From Burkholderiaceae bacterium (lineage in GTDB: Bacteria > Pseudomonadota > Gammaproteobacteria > Burkholderiales > Burkholderiaceae), in NCBI GenBank assembly GCA_025057735.1, contig JANWUU010000236.1, positions 1 to 5,244 of the forward strand: a stretch of DNA of 5,244 nucleotides, given 5' to 3'. The notes under the pieces are model-generated. The model ran no database searches, had not been told where the DNA came from, and was given only the letters and a program-made list of their open reading frames with translations. A program made the translations under genes and the position numbers. Each line of letters starts with the position of its first letter. Within the stretch, counting starts at the first letter, position 1. Positions 1 to 5,244 of the stretch are shown piece after piece.

Positions 1-969
1 CGCCAGCACCACGAGCAGCGCCCCCAGCAGCGCCGCGCCGGGCAGCACGACGCGGTGATCCGGCCCGCAGGCCAGCCGCACCAGATGCGGCGCCACCAGT
101 CCGACGAAGCCGATCACGCCGGTGACGGCCACCAGCGCCCCCGTGGCGAGCGCCGTCAGCACGATCGCCTGGCGCTTCAGGCGGTCCACGTCCACGCCCA
201 TGTATTCGGCACGCGCCTCGCCGAGCGCCAGCACGTTGAAGGCCGGCGCCAGCCGCCAGGCCCAGGCGATCGCCAGCAGCGCGAGCGGCGCCACCGGCAG
301 CACCACGCGCCAGGTGCCGGCGGCGAGCGACCCGAGGTTCCAGAACGTCAGCGACCGCAGCGCCTCGTCGGTGGCGACGAAGATCAGCAGCCCCACACCG
401 GCCATCGCGATCGCATTGATCGCAATACCTGCCAGCAGCGTCAGCGGCAGCGACAGCACGCCATGCGCGCGGCCGATGCGGTAGACGATGGCGGTGACGA
501 TCAGGCTGCCGGCAAACGCCGCGATCGGCAGCACGTACGGCCCCAGCGCATCGCTGCGCATCGAGGCCGGCACCACTGCATTGCCGAGCACGATCACCGC
601 CGCCGCCGCCAGCGCCGCGCCAGCGGAAACACCCACCAGCGCCGGATCGGCCAGCGGATTGCGAAACAGCCCCTGCGTGAGTGTGCCCGCGACCGCCAGG
701 CCCGCCCCGGTCAACCCCGCCAGCAGCACGCGCGGGGCGCGGATCGTTGTCAGCACCGCCGCGCCTTGGTCGTCCTGCGCGCCGCCGGTGAGCGCGGCCA
801 GCGCAATGCGCAGCACGTCCGGCAAGGCGATGCGGTAGGCGCCGATGCCGAGCGCGAGCACCACGGACACCGTCAGCGCGAGCGCGAGCGCCGCCAGCGT
901 CAGCCGCGCCGCCAGGCGACGCGCCGGCAGCGGCCCCGGCGTGGCCCAATGGTCGGTGGCGACGTTCAT
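1..969 (-). CDS. hmuU: Haem ABC transporter permease HmuU (FecCD family), 3' end cut by window edge
   Basis: This is the inner-membrane permease of the haem ABC importer; as a dimer with the ATPase HmuV it would move haem from HmuT into the cytoplasm. An open frame of 323 codons runs from ATG at 969 to the left edge with no stop. The translation is strongly hydrophobic, with membrane segments at roughly residues 20-44, 83-98, 107-131, 145-163, 175-200, 222-241, 268-292 and 304-323. FecCD/BtuC hallmarks are present: FRNPLADPALVGVSAGA near 102-118, FWNLGSLAAGTW near 211-222, and the ATPase-contacting stretch LALGEARAEYMGV followed by GFVGLVAPHLVR near 287-298. Family members are usually about 330-360 aa, so only some 15-40 residues should be missing. 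The start lies 7 bp after the hmuT stop and follows a GAGGG. Membership in the family is certain; haem as substrate is inferred from the neighbours, since FecCD permeases for siderophores and cobalamin look alike. Confidence 0.95.
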   Translation of the reverse strand, partial: MNVATDHWATPGPLPARRLAARLTLAALALALTVSVVLALGIGAYRIALPDVLRIALAALTGGAQDDQGAAVLTTIRAPRVLLAGLTGAGLAVAGTLTQGLFRNPLADPALVGVSAGAALAAAAVIVLGNAVVPASMRSDALGPYVLPIAAFAGSLIVTAIVYRIGRAHGVLSLPLTLLAGIAINAIAMAGVGLLIFVATDEALRSLTFWNLGSLAAGTWRVVLPVAPLALLAIAWAWRLAPAFNVLALGEARAEYMGVDVDRLKRQAIVLTALATGALVAVTGVIGFVGLVAPHLVRLACGPDHRVVLPGAALLGALLVVLA

Positions 970-973
970 GCGA

Positions 974-978
974 CCCTC
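974..978 (-). promoter_or_regulatory. Ribosome binding site of hmuU
   Basis: On the minus strand GAGGG lies 4 bases before the ATG at 969 and overlaps the hmuT TGA stop (979-977). It supports this ATG over the ATG at 980-978, which meets a stop after four codons. The overlap with the hmuT stop suggests that translation of hmuU is coupled to that of hmuT. Confidence 0.6.
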
Positions 979-1840
979 ATGCCAGCGTGCCGAGGAACTG
1001 GGCCAGTTCGCGCACGGCCTCGGGCATGCGCGGCCCCCAGCCCAACAGGTAGAGGCCATCGCGGGTAAACACCCGCCGCGCGCGGCCGGCCGGTGTCAGG
1101 GCCAGCCCCGGCTGCGCGAGCAGCCGCTCCTCGCTGCCGAGCGCCTGCACGCCCTGCGCCGTGGTCACGATCGCCTGCGGGGCGGCGGCGATCACCGCCT
1201 CGGCCGTCAGCGGCCGGTAACCGTTGAAGCCGCGCATCGCATTGACGCCGCCGGCGGCTGCGATCAGCGCGTCGGCCGCCGTGCCCTGCCCGGACACCTG
1301 CACGTTGTTCGCGACGTGCGACAGCACGAACAGCACGCGCGGCGCATTTGGACCGCGGCGCACCCGCTGCTGCACCGCCTGCCACTGCGCGCGCAGTGCA
1401 TCGATCAGCGCCTCGCCCGCCGCGCGGCGGTCGATCGCCTCCGCCACCAGCCGCACGTTGGCGAGCAAGGTCTCGACGTCGTGCCCCGGCGCGGCGCGCA
1501 CCAGCGTCACGCCGGCCGCGCGCAATTGCTCGATGACCGCCGGCGGCCCGGCGTCGGCGCTGGCGATCACCACGGTGGGGCGCAGCGACAGCACACCCTC
1601 GGCGGAGAGCTGGCGCGCGTAACCGACCTTGGCGGTTTTCTGCGCCGCCTCCGGGTACAGACTGGTGCTGTCGGTGCCGACCAGCAGTGCCTCGGCGCCG
1701 AGCCGATAGACGATCTCGGTGAGCGCCCCGCCGACGCAGACGATGCGCGGCGCGTTCGCACCCCGCGCAGGGGCGAAGGCAGCCGCAGAGCCGGCAGCCG
1801 CGGCCACCAGCCACCGCCGACGCGCCCCACACGCGCTCAC
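977..1840 (-). CDS. hmuT: Periplasmic haem-binding protein HmuT
   Basis: This is a substrate-binding protein of the class III (BtuF/FepB-like) type that carries haem from the outer-membrane receptor to HmuUV. The predicted protein is 287 aa, close to the usual 270-300. A signal peptide covers about residues 1-30: GARRRWLV, a hydrophobic run, then an Ala-rich cleavage region near RGANA. The first lobe begins PRIVCVGGALTEIVYRLGAE, typical of the family. KVGYARQLSAEGVLSL contains Tyr74, which matches the conserved haem-ligating Tyr of ShuT, PhuT and HmuT. LSHVANNVQVSGQGTAAD near 173-190 opens the second lobe; His175 may match the second ligand (His167) of Yersinia HmuT, but I could not align this. 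The C-terminus LYLLGWGPRMPEAVREL is also typical. The start is GTG at 1840-1838, chosen because it gives a full signal peptide, follows GGAG with 8-base spacing, and overlaps the hmuS stop as GTGA. Confidence 0.94.
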   Translation of the reverse strand: MSACGARRRWLVAAAAGSAAAFAPARGANAPRIVCVGGALTEIVYRLGAEALLVGTDSTSLYPEAAQKTAKVGYARQLSAEGVLSLRPTVVIASADAGPPAVIEQLRAAGVTLVRAAPGHDVETLLANVRLVAEAIDRRAAGEALIDALRAQWQAVQQRVRRGPNAPRVLFVLSHVANNVQVSGQGTAADALIAAAGGVNAMRGFNGYRPLTAEAVIAAAPQAIVTTAQGVQALGSEERLLAQPGLALTPAGRARRVFTRDGLYLLGWGPRMPEAVRELAQFLGTLA

Positions 1841-2916
1841 GCGTCGATCTCCGGCAGGTCGGCGATCAGCGCGCGCCAGTCGGCGCGCTCCGGCTTGCCC
1901 GGCTTGCGCAGACCGAAGAAGAGCGCGATCGTCTCGCCCTCGTCGTCGAACAGCTCCAGCGAGGTGACGAGGCCGTCGGCGGTCGGCTTCTTCACCACCC
2001 AGGCGGCGGCGATGCGGTCTTCGCGCAGGTGCAGGTTGAAGCCGGCATCGAGCACGTTTAACCACGGGCCCATCACCTCGACGCGCTTCACCGGCCCGGA
2101 ATGGATCTGGATCATTCCGGGATTGCCGACGAAGCACATGATCGGCACCTGGTGGCGGGCCGCTTCCTGCAGCAGCATCCGCGCCGAGCCCTCGTGCACA
2201 CGGTGCGCGAAGTCGGTCGGCGCCAGCCGCAACGCCTGCGTGCGCGCCAGCCCGTATTTGCGCAGCAGCGGGAAAAACTGGTGCGTGTCGGTCATCGCGC
2301 GCCACGCCTGCTGAAAGGCCGAAACGTCGATCTCGCCGTCGTCGCGCGGCACCCGCGGCTGCGGCTTCGGCTCCACCAGCAGCAGCGGCGACTGGTCCGC
2401 ATGCGCATGCCGGGTCACGAAGTCCTCCCACGCCGCCAGGTCCGAGTCCGCGCGCAGGAATACCTTGTGCACGGCCACGCCATGCGCGTCGAAGATCTGC
2501 AGGCTGCGCTGCACGCCGCGCTCGGTCTCCTCGATGACCGCGAAGGCACTGCGCCAGCGGCCGTAGAAGATGCGCAGGTCGATCGCCTCGCCCAGGGCGA
2601 GACCCACCTCACCCTCGTGCGACATGTTCTCGTAGCGGCCGATCTTTTCATGCACCGCGTGCGCGTTGCGCGTCAGCGCCATCACCTCCCCGAGCGCGGG
2701 CAGCTGCTCGAACATCTGCGGCCAGGGACCGGCGAGCCGCGTGGCCGTCAGCGCCTCGCGCGCGCCGACGGCGGCGGCGATCGCTTCCGCCTCGGTGACG
2801 CCGAGCGCCTCGGCGGCATCGCGGTGGCGCAGCTTGCGCTCGCGCCGCAGGCTCTGGAAAGCCGCCAGCAGCGCGCGCGGCGACTGCGGGCGATCGGTCA
2901 GGACGGTCGTGCTCAT
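1837..2916 (-). CDS. hmuS: Haem-degrading/haem-trafficking factor HmuS (HemS/ChuS/PhuS family)
   Basis: This cytoplasmic protein accepts haem entering through HmuUV. Relatives differ in reported role: ChuS of E. coli breaks haem down, while PhuS of Pseudomonas hands it to a haem oxygenase. At 359 aa it matches the family (about 340-355 aa). It has the expected two tandem HemS/ChuX-type halves. The N-terminal half carries VHEKIGRYENMSHEG (near 88-102) and IDLRIFYGRWRSAFAV (near 112-127). The C-terminal half carries WRAMTDTHQFFPLL, CFVGNPGMIQIHSGPV, LHLRED and AAWVVKKPTADGLVTSLELF. His212 in TDTHQFF corresponds to the conserved axial haem ligand (His193 in ChuS), and His89 to ChuS His73. The start is ATG 2916, supported by a strong GGAGGA, 11 bp after the hmuR stop. 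Family assignment is very secure; whether this protein degrades haem or only delivers it cannot be told, and no separate haem oxygenase gene is in view. Confidence 0.97.
   Translation of the reverse strand: MSTTVLTDRPQSPRALLAAFQSLRRERKLRHRDAAEALGVTEAEAIAAAVGAREALTATRLAGPWPQMFEQLPALGEVMALTRNAHAVHEKIGRYENMSHEGEVGLALGEAIDLRIFYGRWRSAFAVIEETERGVQRSLQIFDAHGVAVHKVFLRADSDLAAWEDFVTRHAHADQSPLLLVEPKPQPRVPRDDGEIDVSAFQQAWRAMTDTHQFFPLLRKYGLARTQALRLAPTDFAHRVHEGSARMLLQEAARHQVPIMCFVGNPGMIQIHSGPVKRVEVMGPWLNVLDAGFNLHLREDRIAAAWVVKKPTADGLVTSLELFDDEGETIALFFGLRKPGKPERADWRALIADLPEIDA
1849..1852 (-). promoter_or_regulatory. Ribosome binding site of hmuT inside the hmuS 3' end
   Basis: GGAG sits 8 bases before the GTG at 1840 and lies within the last codons of hmuS. 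It decides the GTG start of hmuT, which has no ATG in a suitable place, and fits translational coupling across the GTGA overlap. Confidence 0.55.
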
Positions 2917-2920
2917 GACT

Positions 2921-2926
2921 TCCTCC
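2921..2926 (-). promoter_or_regulatory. Strong ribosome binding site of hmuS
   Basis: GGAGGA lies 4 bases before the ATG at 2916 and one base after the hmuR TGA (2930-2928). It is the best Shine-Dalgarno match in the window and fixes the hmuS start, although the hmuS frame is also open upstream into hmuR. Its strength suggests that HmuS is made in larger amounts than its neighbours. Confidence 0.85.
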
Positions 2927-2927
2927 G

Positions 2928-5132
2928 TCAAAAAACGGCGCTCACGTTGACGGCATAGGTGCGCCCGGGCTGCGTGAACGCGTCGGCCACCGCGCTGTTC
3001 GACGCCAGTCCGCGCACGTCGGTCCAGACCCAGTACTTGCGGTCGGTCAGATTGAAGACGCCGGCATGCACCGACAGCCAGGCGAGCGGCTGCCAGCCCA
3101 GCGCCAGATCGACCACCGTCCAGGCCGGCGGAATGAACTGCGTGGCCGGCGCGGTGAAGCTGCTGTTGTCGACGTCGCCGGCGCGCTTGCGCGCGGCATG
3201 CCGCACGTCCAGCGTCGCGCGCAGGCTTGGCAGCGCCCGCCACGCCACGCCAGCCGAGAGCTGCAGCGGGTTGATCGAATTGAGCGGCGCGCCGCTCGCT
3301 CGGTCTTCGCCCTGCGCCCAGGCCGCCGAACCCTTCACCGTCCAGCCGGGCAGCAGGTTCCACTCGCCGAGCAGCTCTGCGCCCTCGATGCGCACGTCGC
3401 GCAGGTTCACGTACTGGAAGATGGCCGGATCGGCGGGCGTGAAGGAGCCGCGCACCCGCACCTGCTCGATGAAGTCTTCATAGCGGCCGGCAAACGCCGC
3501 CACCGTCAGCCGCCCGCGCTCGCCGCGCAGCTTGGCGCCGATCTCCACGGTGCGGCTGGTCTCCGGCCTCAGGTCCGGGTTGCCGATCGACGCGTAGTTG
3601 GAGACCGGATTGGTGAAGCCGTTGTTGACCTGATCGGCGGTGGGCGCGCGGAAGCCGCGCGCCGCGTACAGGTAGACGTTGACGCCCTCCTGCGGCAGCC
3701 ACTGCAGCGCCAGTTTGGGCGACAGCGCCCCGTCGGACAGCGACACCGCGCTGCCCGGGAACAGCGCATCGCGCCGCGGCTTGAGGCTGAAGCGGTCGTA
3801 GCGCAGCGCCGGGATCAGCGCGAAGCGGCCGTCGGCGAGCAGCAGTTCGTCCTGCGCAAAGACGCCGAGCAGCGTGTAGTCGGTCGCCGGAAACGCCTTG
3901 GTCGGAAACGTCTCGCCCACCGGCGGTACCGTGCCGTCGCGCAGGTTGTCGTAGCGCGTGCGGGCGAGATCCAGCCCGTAGACCAGCCGCTGCGGCAGCA
4001 CCAGCGCGAACCGCTTGTCCAGCTCAACGGTGGCGCCATAGCCGGTTTCCTCGTAGCGCGTATCGCGGATGCGGTCGGCAGCGGTATTGCGGTCCTCGAA
4101 GGCCCACTGGCGGTCGCGCGCCTGCTGCGCGTAGACGGCCCAGCGCGCGGAATCCGCGAGCCCCCAAGTTAGCCGCTCGACGCGCTGGTCCACACTGGCG
4201 CGACTGCGGCGAATCGTGTCCTCGGCTGTCAGTGCCAGCGTGGAGGTCGCCGTCAGCGGCGGCACCGCGACGGCCGACAGTCCGTCGGTGTCGAGCTTGC
4301 TGCGCAGCCCCTCCACCGTCAGCCGCAGGCGGTTACCGGGCGCGACGTTCCAGACGAATTTCGACAGCGCCGCAAACGACGCCAGATCCTGCGGATTCGG
4401 CCGCGTGCGCGTGGCATTCGGCGCGTCGTTGGTGCCTTGATTGTCCACCTCGTGGCCGCGGCGGTAGGTGGCCATCAGCATCGCCTCCACGCTGCCGGCG
4501 CGCGCCGCCGCGCTCAGGGTGTTGGCGAATCCCTCGTCGGCGCTGTCATAGGCAACGCGCCAGCCGAGATGGCGGTCGCCGCGACTGCGCGCGAGCAGAT
4601 CGGCCGGATCCGGCGTGGTGAAACTGACCGCGCCGGCCAGACCATCGCTGCCGTAGAGGGCGGAGGCCGGGCCGCGCAGGATCTCCACGCGCGAGGCGAG
4701 CGACAGATCGAAGTAATCGCCGCGACCGAAGCTGTTGGCACCGAAGGAGAAGGCATTCGGCACCCGCACGCCGTCGACCAGGATCAGCACGCGGTTGCCC
4801 TCGATGCCGCGGATATTGAAGCCTTCGTTGCCGGCGCGGCCGGTGGAGGCCAGCGCCAGACCGAAGCGCGCCGGCGCGCGCCGCACCGAGACGCCCGGCT
4901 CCTCGCGCGCCAGGTCGCGGATGTCCTCCACGAAGCGCGCATCGAGTTCGCCGCGGTCGCGCACCGTGACAGCCGCCGGCACCTCGTCGGCGGGACGCTC
5001 CACGCGCGTGGCGGTGACGGTGATCTCGGGCGTCACCGTCTGGGCGGCGGCCGCGCCGGTGGCGGCCGCGACGGCGGCCGCGAGCGGTCGCCAGGCGAAG
5101 CAAAGGCAGCGAGGGGATTTCGTCTTTTTCAT
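2928..5132 (-). CDS. hmuR: TonB-dependent outer-membrane haem/haemoglobin receptor
   Basis: This 22-stranded outer-membrane barrel takes up haem, probably from haemoglobin or other haem proteins, using TonB energy. The protein is 734 aa, a normal length. Residues 1-30 form a signal peptide (MKKTKSPR, Ala-rich core, likely cut AAA/QT). A TonB box, EITVTATR, lies at 36-43. The plug runs from about 45 to 175 and includes FNIRGIEGNRVLILVDGVR and VEILRGPASALYGSDGLAGAVSF. The barrel follows, with the haem-receptor signatures FRAP (494-497) and NPDL (518-521), the late NLTDRKYW, and a terminal aromatic Phe. I chose ATG 5132 because MKK starts a proper signal peptide; a TTG at 5159 in the same frame would add nine polar residues and overlaps the tonB stop. 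Neither start has a convincing Shine-Dalgarno. Oddly, the plug contains no His at all (the first is His188) and none lies between FRAP and NPDL. The symbol is by operon analogy; bhuR, hemR and phuR are equivalents. It could instead serve another iron ligand, but the neighbours argue for haem. Confidence 0.94.
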   Translation of the reverse strand: MKKTKSPRCLCFAWRPLAAAVAAATGAAAAQTVTPEITVTATRVERPADEVPAAVTVRDRGELDARFVEDIRDLAREEPGVSVRRAPARFGLALASTGRAGNEGFNIRGIEGNRVLILVDGVRVPNAFSFGANSFGRGDYFDLSLASRVEILRGPASALYGSDGLAGAVSFTTPDPADLLARSRGDRHLGWRVAYDSADEGFANTLSAAARAGSVEAMLMATYRRGHEVDNQGTNDAPNATRTRPNPQDLASFAALSKFVWNVAPGNRLRLTVEGLRSKLDTDGLSAVAVPPLTATSTLALTAEDTIRRSRASVDQRVERLTWGLADSARWAVYAQQARDRQWAFEDRNTAADRIRDTRYEETGYGATVELDKRFALVLPQRLVYGLDLARTRYDNLRDGTVPPVGETFPTKAFPATDYTLLGVFAQDELLLADGRFALIPALRYDRFSLKPRRDALFPGSAVSLSDGALSPKLALQWLPQEGVNVYLYAARGFRAPTADQVNNGFTNPVSNYASIGNPDLRPETSRTVEIGAKLRGERGRLTVAAFAGRYEDFIEQVRVRGSFTPADPAIFQYVNLRDVRIEGAELLGEWNLLPGWTVKGSAAWAQGEDRASGAPLNSINPLQLSAGVAWRALPSLRATLDVRHAARKRAGDVDNSSFTAPATQFIPPAWTVVDLALGWQPLAWLSVHAGVFNLTDRKYWVWTDVRGLASNSAVADAFTQPGRTYAVNVSAVF

Positions 5133-5155
5133 CGTTCGTGTGGGTTGGTCCGTCG

Positions 5156-5244
5156 TCAAGTCAGTTCGAATCGCACCGGCACGAGCGCGATCGCCGCCCG
5201 CGGCCGGTCGCCCTCGCGATGCGGGCGGAAGCGCGCGCGCCGGA
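5156..5244 (-). CDS. tonB: TonB-like energy transducer, C-terminal end only (cut by window edge)
   Basis: The minus-strand frame ending at TGA 5158-5156 gives 28 residues running in from the right edge, finishing ARFRPHREGD, then AAIALVPVRFELT. This matches the end of a TonB C-terminal domain in proteobacteria, where a W/F-R-P turn is followed by a variable Gly loop and a final strand of the VPVRFxL type. TonB spans the periplasm and couples the ExbB-ExbD proton channel to receptors by pairing with their TonB box. The stop lies 23 bp before the hmuR ATG, so this is probably a transducer dedicated to the haem receptor, with exbB and exbD likely nearby outside the window. Only the last strand region is visible, so the call rests on a short match; the other two frames here give Arg/Ala-rich text with no likeness to a protein. 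Confidence 0.68.
   Translation of the reverse strand, partial: RRARFRPHREGDRPRAAIALVPVRFELT

Noticed and set aside
855..895. Short GCGAGC/GCGCGAG repeats
   Set aside because: They encode an Ala/Leu-rich transmembrane helix at the start of HmuU in a GC-rich codon set, so coding constraint explains them.
55..2314. Long plus-strand open frames (about 337 aa at 55-1068 and 489 aa at 845-2314)
   Set aside because: They lie antisense to hmuU, hmuT and hmuS, translate to Arg/Gln/His/Ala-rich low-complexity text with no recognisable fold, and run across gene borders. They are the usual antisense shadows of GC-rich genes.
2928..2940. The same T run as an intrinsic terminator after hmuR
   Set aside because: No GC-rich hairpin directly precedes it that I can see, and hmuS starts 11 bp later in the same operon.
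2917..2945. Run of six T on the minus strand at the hmuR stop; a -1 slip would fuse the receptor to HmuS
   Set aside because: The hmuS frame is open upstream, but the site does not fit an X XXY YYZ slippery heptamer, a membrane-barrel/cytoplasmic fusion makes no sense, and a strong ribosome binding site already explains hmuS translation.
2101..4172. Plus-strand open frames of 285 aa (2101-2958) and 368 aa (3066-4172)
   Set aside because: They are antisense to the securely identified hmuS and hmuR, with Arg/Gln/Val-rich composition and no domain signature or plausible ribosome binding site context.
5133..5155. Promoter or Fur box ahead of hmuR
   Set aside because: The 23-bp gap is too short and has no AT-rich palindrome of the Fur type or recognisable -35/-10 pair; control probably lies upstream of tonB, beyond the right edge.

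Overview
The window is one strand-coherent block of a haem-uptake operon from a GC-rich Gram-negative bacterium. Everything real is on the minus strand, so transcription runs from the right edge to the left. The very high G+C, the GC-ending codons and the outer-membrane receptor with TonB machinery point to a proteobacterium. The protein style (hmuRSTUV order, as in Bordetella bhuRSTUV) suggests a betaproteobacterium such as a Burkholderiales or Rhodocyclales member, but the sequence alone does not fix the genus.

Layout in transcription order: (1) the last 28 codons of a TonB-like energy transducer (5244 to 5156, cut by the right edge); (2) a complete TonB-dependent haem/haemoglobin receptor, hmuR (5132 to 2928, 734 aa); (3) a complete cytoplasmic haem-handling protein of the HemS/HmuS/ChuS/PhuS family, hmuS (2916 to 1837, 359 aa); (4) a complete periplasmic haem-binding protein, hmuT (1840 to 977, 287 aa, GTG start overlapping the hmuS stop); (5) the first 323 codons of the haem ABC permease, hmuU (969 to 1, cut by the left edge). 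The ATPase hmuV is the expected next gene beyond the left edge but is not in view.

The genes make one pathway. TonB passes proton-motive energy to HmuR, which takes haem across the outer membrane. HmuT carries it through the periplasm to the HmuU(V) permease. HmuS receives it in the cytoplasm for trafficking or breakdown. Gene junctions are very tight (23 bp, 11 bp, a 4-bp overlap and 7 bp), so the block is almost certainly co-transcribed and probably translationally coupled. No promoter, Fur box or terminator is visible; the controlling promoter should lie to the right of the window.

There is no gene-free stretch over 300 bases, and I see no RNA gene, mobile element, CRISPR array or significant repeat. 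I did not find an undescribed system. The main point for a second look is that HmuR has no histidine in its plug or between its FRAP and NPDL boxes, where the well-studied haem receptors carry their haem-binding histidines, although the downstream HmuS and HmuT keep their expected ligands.
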